Shown here piece after piece: positions 1-6,204 of a stretch of DNA of 64,000 nucleotides. The notes under the pieces were generated by a model, which was not told the origin of the DNA, made no database searches, and saw nothing but the letters and a program-made list of their open reading frames with translations. Source of the stretch: Falsirhodobacter halotolerans (lineage in GTDB: Bacteria > Pseudomonadota > Alphaproteobacteria > Rhodobacterales > Rhodobacteraceae). The first letter of the stretch is position 1. Each line of letters opens with the position of its first letter. The position numbers and the translations under genes were made by a program. The stretch covers positions 228,501-292,500 of the forward strand of contig NZ_JALJAZ010000001.1 in the NCBI RefSeq assembly GCF_022899245.1, written 5' to 3'.

Positions 1-278
1 GCATGAGCCATTGTCACGGGTTGGATGACAGGGAAAACATCTCTGAATCGGTCCCCCATCGCTTTTTGAACCTTCCCGGTCAGGCCGAAGAATTTTTCCC
101 CGATCGCAACAGGGTCCCGGTTGGTGAAGTCTACTTCAACGGTGACCACGCATTCATACTCACCGCTCGCGCCACGCTTCATCGAGATACTGATATCACG
201 CGCCGCAGGACCGATTTTCTTTCGGACAGCAGCCTCTATGGCAGCCCGGATATCGTTGTCGATCGCTTCAGTCATCAT
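1..278 (-). CDS. hypothetical protein of the integrated element, C-terminus off window
   Basis: Open frame on the minus strand from an ATG at 278 that runs off the left edge without a stop, giving at least 92 residues. It opens MMTEAIDNDIRAAIEAAV and has a central stretch (GEYECVVTVEVDF) that looks like alternating beta strand, followed by EKFFGLTGKVQKAMGDRF. There is no signal peptide or membrane segment. I do not recognise the family. An AT-richer 5' region and a 12-bp palindrome (TTTGCGCGCAAA, 380-391) lie upstream. Its position on the element side of the tRNA remnant, co-oriented with the small genes at 537-981, suggests prophage or genomic-island cargo. The start is chosen from the weak GATGAGAC just before two consecutive ATGs. 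Confidence 0.55.
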   Translation of the reverse strand, partial: MMTEAIDNDIRAAIEAAVRKKIGPAARDISISMKRGASGEYECVVTVEVDFTNRDPVAIGEKFFGLTGKVQKAMGDRFRDVFPVIQPVTMAH

Positions 279-501
279 GTCTCATCACCCCACGAGTCTG
301 GTGTCCCGCCACGTGCACTTCACATGCATCTTGTCTGTAAAATGGTATCTCTGTGCGGCGGTTCCATACATGCAAACACTTTGCGCGCAAATGGGCAAAA
401 GAAACTTTAACGGTCCGCCCAGAAATTTTCGCTAGGGGCCGCGGTGGGCCCGGCGAGGATGTTCACCTCAAGCATCGGGCAAGTGTGGAGCGGTCGATAT
501 G

Positions 502-525
502 AAAAAAGGCGGGGCAACCCCCGCC
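502..525 (-). terminator. intrinsic terminator after the micropeptide gene
   Basis: Read on the minus strand, a perfect 7-bp GC stem (GGCGGGG/CCCCGCC, loop of 4) is followed at once by six Ts. It sits 11 bases past the stop of the 27-aa ORF and closes the minus-strand transcript that starts near 1070. Confidence 0.8.
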
Positions 526-536
526 TCTCAAAGCGC

Positions 537-620
537 TTATCGCAGAAAGTCGATGCCAACGATCGCAAGTGTAATGATCGAAAGCGCGATCGAGGTGTAG
601 GCGATCTGTCTGTCCGTCAT
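537..620 (-). CDS. 27-aa single-TM micropeptide
   Basis: Encodes MTDRQIAYTSIALSIITLAI plus seven more residues ending in DFLR. A short charged N-terminus precedes about 18 hydrophobic residues, so it is predicted to be a one-pass membrane peptide. The start is supported by AAAGGAG eight bases upstream of the ATG. It begins four bases after the stop of the HTH-like gene and ends just before an intrinsic terminator, so it is probably the last cistron of the element's small operon. Function unknown; small membrane peptides in prophages include superinfection-exclusion proteins, holin-like proteins and toxins, but nothing here decides among them. Confidence 0.6.
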   Translation of the reverse strand: MTDRQIAYTSIALSIITLAIVGIDFLR

Positions 621-624
621 GGTG

Positions 625-834
625 TCACTCCTTTGATCCCCAAGGTTTGAGTTTGGCGACGATGGCCGACATCGCAAGGGCGGTCGCGGGTTTGATGTCA
701 ATGTCTTGGCCTGCCTGTGCATCCGCCACCCATCGCTGGGCGATGTTCCGGCTCACCCCAAGGCTTCTGACAATGTCAGCCGCAAAGCGGTGTTCGGTCT
801 GTTGCATCCAAGCCAGAAAATCTTGCGATGTCAT
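625..834 (-). CDS. small HTH-like DNA-binding protein (69 aa), phage-type
   Basis: The 69-residue product has a helix-turn-helix-like segment at about residues 18-40 (ADIVRSLGVSRNIAQRWVAD): a helix, a GVS turn and a recognition-like helix. This layout is common in small phage and island regulators. It lies between the two micropeptide genes on the same strand. It is a candidate ligand for the palindromes at 1039-1088, but that link is inference. There is no enzymatic or membrane feature. The ATG at 834 has an AGGGCGGG stretch a few bases upstream. Confidence 0.6.
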   Translation of the reverse strand: MTSQDFLAWMQQTEHRFAADIVRSLGVSRNIAQRWVADAQAGQDIDIKPATALAMSAIVAKLKPWGSKE

Positions 835-851
835 TTTGCCCGCCCTATGTT

Positions 852-895
852 GAGGGAAGGTCGCCAGCCCCGCTGTAACGAGGCTGGCTTCCCTC
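852..895 (-). other. long bulged hairpin between two element genes
   Basis: GAGGGAA (852-858) pairs with TTCCCTC (889-895) and GCCAGCC (863-869) with GGCTGGC (882-888), giving 14 bp with a 4-nt bulge on one side and a 12-nt loop. It lies between the 26-aa ORF and the HTH-like gene. No U-run follows on either strand, so it is not a standard intrinsic terminator; an RNA-processing or translation-control element is possible. Confidence 0.5.
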
Positions 896-900
896 CTAGA

Positions 901-981
901 TCACCAGTGGTGGACGATGTTTGCGACTAGCACCATCGTCGTGATGATCTGGAGGATGAGGGCGATGTGTTGAACTTTCAT
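901..981 (-). CDS. 26-aa single-TM micropeptide
   Basis: Encodes MKVQHIALILQIITTMVLVA followed by six residues ending in HHW. It is almost entirely hydrophobic after the first five residues, so a one-pass membrane peptide is predicted. AGGAGG precedes the ATG by about seven bases, an unusually strong ribosome-binding site that argues for real translation despite the length. It is the first cistron downstream of the operator-like palindromes. The family is unknown. Its resemblance in size and topology to the 27-aa peptide at 537-620 is notable, but their sequences are not obviously homologous. Confidence 0.6.
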   Translation of the reverse strand: MKVQHIALILQIITTMVLVANIVHHW

Positions 982-1038
982 CCCTTTTCCTCCTGTGCGG
1001 GGCGGGACCATCCCGCCCCCTCTGCACATCTTGAATAT

Positions 1039-1088
1039 GCACCTTTATGTGCGAAAGGGCAAGGGATAATTGCACATTATAGTGCAAT
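1039..1088 (-). promoter_or_regulatory. two operator-like palindromes overlapping a minus-strand -10
   Basis: Two GCAC-N6-GTGC palindromes lie at 1039-1052 and 1072-1085, with starts 33 bp apart. The second extends to ATTGCAC/GTGCAAT (1069-1088). Its six-base centre reads TATAAT on the minus strand, a perfect -10, pointing toward the small genes at 981-537. No good -35 is visible at 17 bp. A repressor site laid over the promoter is the simplest reading. Confidence 0.55.
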
Positions 1089-1183
1089 ACTTCTAGGGCA
1101 TCGGAGGGGTTTGCTTTTTGGTTCGGTGAACCTGCGTCCACCTCTGTTCCCTGCACAGACCGAGAACAGCGGTGCTGAAATCA

Positions 1184-1220
1184 CCCTTATTTTGCGGACG
1201 CATCCCTTATTTTGTTGACG
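1184..1220 (+). repeat. tandem 20-bp direct repeat next to the attachment site
   Basis: Two adjacent 20-bp units (1181-1200 and 1201-1220) share CCCTTATTTTG and GACG at the same offsets, with only five differing positions, four of them outside the 11-base core. They end a few bases before the tRNA-derived sequence. Tandem direct repeats beside an att core are the usual form of integrase arm-binding sites. The stretch from 1089 to 1180 shows nothing else I can name. Confidence 0.5.
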
Positions 1221-1225
1221 AACCT

Positions 1226-1275
1226 ATCCCCTCCTAAGGGGCAGGTTACAGGTTCAAGTCCTGTCGGGGTCACCA
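1226..1275 (+). other. att-site remnant: 3' half of tRNA-Arg(CCU)
   Basis: From 1231 the sequence reads as the 3' part of a tRNA: a seven-base anticodon loop CTCCTAA (anticodon CCU, Arg), a 3' anticodon strand GGGGC, a T-arm with ACAGG/CCTGT around TTCAAGT, an acceptor strand CGGGGTC and ACCA ending at 1275. There is no D-arm or 5' acceptor strand upstream, where the direct repeats lie instead. Such a 3' tRNA fragment is the expected duplicate left by a tRNA-targeting integrase. The intact tRNA should lie at the other, unseen end of the element. Confidence 0.7.
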
Positions 1276-1375
1276 GTCTGATAAAGTTCTTGTGCGTGCC
1301 ATGCGTCGATCCCACAGGGAACACATGGTCGGGGCAGGTGTTGGAGTAAGTGAACCCTCGCTTGGAATACGACAC

Positions 1376-1735
1376 ATGACGGCCCCCACGATCCTGATCG
1401 CCGAAGACGAAATGATAATTGCCATGGACCTGAAGGATACGCTGGAGGGGGCGGGGTTTCAGACGGAGGGTCCCTATGCCACGATGGCGGGGGCGATGAA
1501 GGCGATCGAGGCGGCCACCCCCGCCTGTGCGATCTTGGATGTGCGGCTGATGGACGAGGATATCTATCCCCTTGCGGATGAGCTGATCCGGCGGGGGATT
1601 CCGTTCATCTTTCACACGGGTCACGGCAAGCCGACCGACATTCTGGCCCGCTATCCCGCCGCCATATTCTGCCTGAAACCCAGCCGCCCGGAATCGGTGG
1701 TCGCGGCGGTGTCGCTGGCAACCGCCGCTGCGTGA
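1376..1735 (+). CDS. single-domain response regulator (CheY-like receiver)
   Basis: This 119-aa protein consists of one receiver domain with no output domain. It shows the acidic pair in ILIAEDE near the N-terminus, the phospho-acceptor Asp in AILDVRL, the conserved Thr in FIFHTGHG and the Lys in FCLKPSRP. Stand-alone receivers of this type in alphaproteobacteria are usually phosphorylated by HWE/HisKA_2 kinases and act through protein-protein contact; no kinase gene is adjacent. The ATG at 1376 is chosen because it directly precedes the first beta strand (TAPTILIAE). The gene lies immediately outside the integrated element, so it was probably downstream of the original tRNA-Arg. Confidence 0.85.
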   Translation: MTAPTILIAEDEMIIAMDLKDTLEGAGFQTEGPYATMAGAMKAIEAATPACAILDVRLMDEDIYPLADELIRRGIPFIFHTGHGKPTDILARYPAAIFCLKPSRPESVVAAVSLATAAA

Positions 1736-1826
1736 CCCAAGGGGCGTGGCAGCGCCGCTGACGGCATCGGCGGCCGGAACCGGGTCACCCCCCGGGCGTT
1801 TGTCCTGGCGACAACGGAGTGTGCAC

Positions 1827-2669
1827 GTGACGACCGATCCCGACACCACCCCCGATGTCCCCCACAACATCAAGGACACCAAGGTCGACGAGTTGGAGGA
1901 GCAACTTCCCTCCATCGCCGCCGCCGTACACCAGCTGATCCGCGAGGATGGCGAGAAGGAAATGGCGCGCGACACGCGGGCGCTGATGTGGTCGGCCATC
2001 GCCGGCGGAATCACCATGAGCACGTCCTTCCTGATGCGCGCGATCCTCGCGGCGAATGTCGGTGACAGCGGGGCGGGGTTCCTGATCACGGCGGCGGGCT
2101 ATACCATGGGGTTCATCCTCGTCATCGCGGCGGGGCAGCAGTTGTTCACCGAAAACACGGTCAAGCCCGTGCTGCCGCTGATGCAGGCCCCATCCTGGCG
2201 CAATCTGGGGCGCTTGGGCCGGTTGTGGGGCGTGGTGCTGGCCGGCAATATGACCGGCGGCGCGTTGGCGGCCGCCGTCTTCGCATATCTGCCCATGTTC
2301 ACTCCCGCCGTGGATGAGGAGCTCATGGCCATCGGCCATCATCTGATGGAGCAATCCGCAGCCCAGATGTTCGCCAAGGGCGTCGTGGCGGGGTGGTTGA
2401 TCGCGACGCTGGTCTGGACGCTTCGCAGCTTCGAGAGGTGGTCGCTGATCATGATTTTCCTCGTCACCTATCTGATCGCCATCGGTGATTTCACCCATAT
2501 CGTCGTGGGAACGATCGAAGCCGTGTATCTGATGCTCGTCGGCCATGTGGGGATCGGGCCGGCGCTGCTGCAGTTCTTCTTTCCGGTGCTGCTGGGGAAC
2601 GTCATGGGCGGCACGTTCATCTTCGCGCTGCTCAGCCACGCGCAGGTGCGGGCCGACATATCCCATTGA
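1827..2669 (+). CDS. formate/nitrite transporter (FNT) family channel, YfdC-like
   Basis: Predicted inner-membrane protein of 280 aa with a charged cytosolic N-terminus of about 50 residues and six membrane segments (roughly 53-72, 84-106, 134-157, 183-200, 205-227, 246-270). FNT hallmarks are GQQLFTENT after TM2, GDFTHIVVG near TM5 and GNVMGGTFIF in the last segment. FNT proteins are pentameric channels for small monovalent anions such as formate or nitrite. The long N-terminus and WSAIAGG motif point to the YfdC-like branch, whose substrate is not settled. The GTG at 1827 follows GGAG by nine bases; an in-frame GTG at 1821 is too close to it. Confidence 0.8.
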   Translation: MTTDPDTTPDVPHNIKDTKVDELEEQLPSIAAAVHQLIREDGEKEMARDTRALMWSAIAGGITMSTSFLMRAILAANVGDSGAGFLITAAGYTMGFILVIAAGQQLFTENTVKPVLPLMQAPSWRNLGRLGRLWGVVLAGNMTGGALAAAVFAYLPMFTPAVDEELMAIGHHLMEQSAAQMFAKGVVAGWLIATLVWTLRSFERWSLIMIFLVTYLIAIGDFTHIVVGTIEAVYLMLVGHVGIGPALLQFFFPVLLGNVMGGTFIFALLSHAQVRADISH

Positions 2670-2708
2670 CGGGAATGGCAGGGCGATCTGCCCGGATGTG
2701 CGGGAAAT

Positions 2709-2785
2709 TGGTCGGAGCGAGAGGATTCGAACCTCCGACCCCCTGCTCCCGAAGCAGGTGCGCTACCAGGCTGCGCTACGCTCCG
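2709..2785 (-). tRNA. tRNA-Pro(CGG)
   Basis: A full 77-nt cloverleaf on the minus strand: acceptor CGGAGCG pairs with CGCTCCG, the anticodon loop is TTCGGGA (anticodon CGG), the T-arm is GGAGGTTCGAATCCTC, and CCA is encoded at 2711-2709. It sits between the FNT gene and the EamA gene with no sign of an integration at its 3' end. Confidence 0.95.
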
Positions 2786-2835
2786 ACCGTGGGGTGGCAA
2801 CTATCCCGTTCGGAACGCGTTTGCAAGGGGGGGAT

Positions 2836-3789
2836 TCACGGCCGCTGCTGTTTCTGCCAGCGCATGACGATGCCGGGGCGGGGCATGACGCCCTCGGGGC
2901 GCCAACGCGACCGCAGGACGGGTTTGGTGGACGACACGTTGTCCTCGCGCAGGACGATGTAAAGGCCCGAGGCGATGATCACCGCCGCCCCCAGAAGGGT
3001 GGTGGTCTGCACGCCTTCGTCGAAGAACAGAAACCCGAACAGGGCCGCCCAGATGATCTGGCTGTATTGCATTGGGGCGACGATGACCGCCTCGCCCATG
3101 CGATAGGCGCCGATGGTCAGCAACATCGCGGCAAAGGCGCAGATCGACATGACCCCGATCAGGCCCAGATGCGCAAGGGGCATGGGGACATAGACGAAGG
3201 GCAGCGCGCAGGCCATCAGGATGAAGTTCGCCATCATGGGATACACGAGCAGGACCACGCTCCGCTCCTCCCGCCCGATCTTGCGCACGATGATCGACGA
3301 CAGCGACCCCGCGATGGCCGAGATCAGCGCCGCCAGATGCCCCAGGGTCAGGTCCGCGCTGCCCGGCTGTATCACGATCATCACGCCGATCAGACCGGCG
3401 ACGATCGCGCCGCCGCGGTGGATCCCCACACGCTCCCCGAGCACGGGGATCGCCAGCAGCGTGATCAGCAGGGGCGTCGCGAACAGGATGGCATAGGTCT
3501 GCGCCAGCGGCAGGACGGTGAAGGCATAGAACGCCGTCACCCCCGCCACCACCGCCGCGATGGTCCGCGTCAGCGTCCACCACGGATGGCGCGGGATTAG
3601 ATTGCCGTCGGTGCGGTCGCGCATCAGCATGATGGTGACCATGGGCATCCCGAAACAGACCGAGAAGAAGACGATCTGCATCGGGTTGTAGGACCCGCCC
3701 AGAAACTTCACCACCGTGTCATGGGTGGAATAGATCAGGAATGCGCCCAAGGCGGTCAGCGCCGCGCGCAGGTTGTGTCGTCCGTCCAT
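2836..3789 (-). CDS. EamA-family (DMT) membrane transporter
   Basis: A 317-aa protein with about ten hydrophobic segments in two repeated halves, the pattern of drug/metabolite transporters with tandem EamA domains. Characteristic pieces are the helix-ending PVLGERVG in the first half and [10 protein letters not shown] in the second. Family members export or import small metabolites such as amino acids or nucleosides; the substrate cannot be told from sequence. The ATG at 3789 ([17 protein letters not shown]) follows AAGGACC and places the first TM directly after a short basic start. The C-terminal tail (about 30 residues after the last TM) is basic and cytosolic. Transcribed with leuB but separated by 61 bases. 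Confidence 0.8.
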   Translation of the reverse strand: MDGRHNLRAALTALGAFLIYSTHDTVVKFLGGSYNPMQIVFFSVCFGMPMVTIMLMRDRTDGNLIPRHPWWTLTRTIAAVVAGVTAFYAFTVLPLAQTYAILFATPLLITLLAIPVLGERVGIHRGGAIVAGLIGVMIVIQPGSADLTLGHLAALISAIAGSLSSIIVRKIGREERSVVLLVYPMMANFILMACALPFVYVPMPLAHLGLIGVMSICAFAAMLLTIGAYRMGEAVIVAPMQYSQIIWAALFGFLFFDEGVQTTTLLGAAVIIASGLYIVLREDNVSSTKPVLRSRWRPEGVMPRPGIVMRWQKQQRP

Positions 3790-3850
3790 CTCAGGTCCTT
3801 GCCGTATCGTGCCCGCCAAACTGAACCGTCGGGGGCGAATGACAAGGGCG

Positions 3851-4948
3851 TCAGCCCTTCAGCGCCGCCAGAATCGCGTCGCCCATCTGGCTGGTCGTCA
3901 TCGGGTTGCCGCCCTCGGGGCCCATCAGGTCGGACGTGCGATGGCCTTGGGCCAGAACCGTCTCCACCGCGCGTTCCAGCCGTGTGGCCATGTCGCCCAT
4001 GTCGAAGGAATACCGCAGGGCCATGGCGAAGGACAGGATCGTGGCGATGGGGTTGGCGCGGGCCTGACCCGCGATGTCGGGAGCCGACCCGTGCACGGGT
4101 TCATACAGCGCCTTCGGCCGCCCGTTCGCCATGGGCGCACCCAGGCTGGCCGAGGGCAGCATCCCCAGGCTGCCGGTCAGCATCGCCGCCGCATCGGACA
4201 GAAGATCGCCGAACAGGTTGTCGGTCACGATGACGTCGAACTGTTTGGGATTGCGCACCAACTGCATCAGCCCGTTGTCGGCATACATGTGGGACAGGGC
4301 GACATCGGGATATTCGTTCTTGTGCACCCAGGTCACTTCCTCGCGCCACAGGACGCCCGATTCCATGACATTGGCCTTTTCCATCGAACAGACGCGGTTG
4401 CCGCGGCGGCGGGCCAGCTCGAACGCCGACCGCGCGATGCGGCGGATTTCGGCCGTGGTGTAGCGTTGGGTGTTGATCCCCACGCGGTCGTCGCCCGTCC
4501 CCTCGATCCCGCGCGGTTCGCCGAAATAGACGCCGGAGGTCAGTTCGCGCACGATCATGATATCAAGCCCCGCGACCACGTCGCGCTTCAGGCTGGAGAA
4601 ATCGGCCAGCGCGTCGAAGCATTGTGCAGGGCGCAGGTTGGCATAGAGGTCCATCTCCTTGCGGATGCGCAAGAGACCCGCCTCGGGGCGCTTGGCATAG
4701 TCCACCCCGTCGTATTTCGGGCTGCCGACCGCGCCCAGAAGCACCGCGTCCACGGCCTGCGCACGGGCCAGCGTCTCATCCGCCAGCGGCACGCCGAACG
4801 CGTCATAGGATGCGCCGCCGATCAGCCCCTCGCTTACGTCGAAGGGGGTGCCTTGCGTGCCAAGCCAGTCGATGATCTTGCGCACCTCGGCCATGACTTC
4901 GGGGCCGATGCCGTCGCCGGGCAGGATGAGAAGGGATGGATTGGCCAT
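3851..4948 (-). CDS. leuB: 3-isopropylmalate dehydrogenase
   Basis: The 365-aa product matches the usual LeuB length and begins with [18 protein letters not shown], the N-terminal beta strand and GDGIGPE loop of the family. [11 protein letters not shown], the isocitrate/isopropylmalate dehydrogenase signature with the metal-binding Asp residues, is present, as is [12 protein letters not shown] near the C-terminus. It catalyses NAD-dependent oxidation and decarboxylation of 3-isopropylmalate in leucine synthesis, in the cytosol as a dimer. leuC and leuD are not in the window. The gene is divergent from the S49 peptidase gene with a 100-bp gap. Confidence 0.95.
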   Translation of the reverse strand: MANPSLLILPGDGIGPEVMAEVRKIIDWLGTQGTPFDVSEGLIGGASYDAFGVPLADETLARAQAVDAVLLGAVGSPKYDGVDYAKRPEAGLLRIRKEMDLYANLRPAQCFDALADFSSLKRDVVAGLDIMIVRELTSGVYFGEPRGIEGTGDDRVGINTQRYTTAEIRRIARSAFELARRRGNRVCSMEKANVMESGVLWREEVTWVHKNEYPDVALSHMYADNGLMQLVRNPKQFDVIVTDNLFGDLLSDAAAMLTGSLGMLPSASLGAPMANGRPKALYEPVHGSAPDIAGQARANPIATILSFAMALRYSFDMGDMATRLERAVETVLAQGHRTSDLMGPEGGNPMTTSQMGDAILAALKG

Positions 4949-5048
4949 GAACGCCTCCTGTCTTTGGTTGCGAATGGCGTAGCGGGCAGGGCCACAGGGG
5001 TCAAGCGCGGGACTTGCCCGGTGGGGGACGAACCTCTATCTCCAATCC

Positions 5049-5840
5049 ATGAAGCGCTTTATCCCATTCCTGTCCGACCGGCCTCTGGTCCCCGTCATCC
5101 GCCTGCATGGCACCATTTCGGCGGGGGGGCGCGGTCTGTCCGACGCCGGGCTGGCCCCGATGATCGAACGGGCCTTCCGCAAGGGAAAGCCCGTCGCCGT
5201 GGCGGTGGTGGTGAATTCCCCCGGTGGGTCGCCCGCGCAATCCAGCCTGATCGCCGCCCGTATCCGGCGGCTGGCCGATGAAAAATCGCTGCGGGTGCAT
5301 GTGTTCGTCGAAGATGCGGCGGCCTCGGGCGGGTATTGGCTGGCCTGTGCGGGCGATGACATCTGGGTCGATCAAAGCTCGCTCGTCGGATCCATCGGGG
5401 TCATCTTCTCCAGCTTCGGCTTTCCCGAATTCATGGCCCGCCACGGCATCGAACGGCGCGTGCACACCGCGGGCACGTCGAAAAGCCTGGCCGATCCCTT
5501 CCTGCCGGAAAAGCCGCAGGACGTGGCACGGCTGAAGGCCATTCAGGCCCCGATCCATGATGCGTTCATCGCCCACGTCAAATCCCGGCGCGGCGCCCGG
5601 CTGGCCGAGGCCGACATCTTCAACGCCGACATCTGGGTGGGCCAGCAGGCGGTCGATCTGGGCCTGGCCGACGGGGTGGCGCATCTGGTGCCGAAGATGA
5701 AGGAACTCTATGGCCCGGACGTCCATCTGGCGCCCCATTCCCCCAGGCGCGGGCTGATGCAGCGGCTGGGTCTGCGGGCGATGGCCGATGTCATGGCCGG
5801 GGTCGAGGATCGGGCCGCCTGGGCCCGGCTGGGGTTGTAG
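5049..5840 (+). CDS. S49 family serine peptidase (SppA/SohB-like)
   Basis: This 263-aa protein carries the ClpP-like fold of S49 peptidases. NSPGGSPAQSS (about 56-66) forms the oxyanion loop, ASGGYWLA holds the nucleophile Ser at 93, and TAGTSKSLADPF holds the general-base Lys at about 145. These enzymes cleave remnant signal peptides or other membrane-associated peptides. It has a short N-terminus with no clear membrane anchor, unlike full SppA. A 26-aa membrane micropeptide gene follows one base after its stop, which may supply or accompany membrane association; that is inference. Confidence 0.85.
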   Translation: MKRFIPFLSDRPLVPVIRLHGTISAGGRGLSDAGLAPMIERAFRKGKPVAVAVVVNSPGGSPAQSSLIAARIRRLADEKSLRVHVFVEDAAASGGYWLACAGDDIWVDQSSLVGSIGVIFSSFGFPEFMARHGIERRVHTAGTSKSLADPFLPEKPQDVARLKAIQAPIHDAFIAHVKSRRGARLAEADIFNADIWVGQQAVDLGLADGVAHLVPKMKELYGPDVHLAPHSPRRGLMQRLGLRAMADVMAGVEDRAAWARLGL

Positions 5841-5841
5841 G

Positions 5842-5922
5842 ATGCTGATAAAGATCGCCATCCTGTTCCTTGCCGCCATCGTCCTGATCAGCCTGCTGGG
5901 CCTCTTTCGCGGCAAACGCTAG
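5842..5922 (+). CDS. 26-aa single-TM micropeptide downstream of S49 peptidase
   Basis: Encodes MLIKIAILFLAAIVLISLLG followed by LFRGKR. An N-terminal hydrophobic helix of about 18 residues ends in a basic cytosolic tail, so an N-out single-pass peptide is predicted. It starts one base after the peptidase stop, so translation is probably coupled. I believe similar short peptides occur in related genomes, but I could not check. Confidence 0.6.
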   Translation: MLIKIAILFLAAIVLISLLGLFRGKR

Positions 5923-5992
5923 GAAAGTTGTGCCCCGTCAGGGGCATGGCGTCGCACGGGCGTTACTTTGGCCCCCGACGGCCGGCATCGCC

Positions 5993-6124
5993 GCATATTC
6001 CAAAATAATAATGTTTTATTTCAGCTGCTTGAATATGTGTCTAAAAATTGGGCAAAATGAATGGGGGCCCATGAAACAAGGCAAATCGCACCGCTCAGTG
6101 ATTTTTTGCCCAAGTTTATCCACA
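5993..6124. promoter_or_regulatory. AT-rich pocket with a perfect DnaA box upstream of uvrC
   Basis: The 282-bp gap before uvrC contains an AT-rich stretch (about 5993-6060) unlike the flanking GC-rich DNA, with inverted arms CATATTC/GAATATG about 30 bp apart. TTATCCACA, the consensus DnaA box, is at 6116-6124. I see no further boxes beside it and no convincing gene here. Confidence 0.35.
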
Positions 6125-6204
6125 GAAACGGTGGATGCCTTTTATCTTGCCAAGGCCGGACGGTCGGTGCAGCGGCAGGGAATCGGTCAACAGAGGTTCG
6201 GAAC

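Noticed and set aside
3-410. Plus-strand frame of 135 codons at the left edge
   Set aside because: The minus strand here has a better gene-like frame; the plus-strand translation is His/Arg/Pro-rich and lacks a ribosome-binding site.
1187-2089. 300-codon minus-strand frame across the att remnant, response regulator and FNT gene
   Set aside because: It covers the tRNA fragment and two convincing plus-strand genes and has no family likeness.
2709-2785. tRNA-Pro as a second integration site
   Set aside because: Both flanks hold ordinary genes and no duplicate 3' tRNA fragment or integrase is visible.
6116-6124. Chromosome or plasmid origin at the DnaA box near uvrC
   Set aside because: Only one perfect box, no dnaA, parAB or repABC genes near, and no iteron array.
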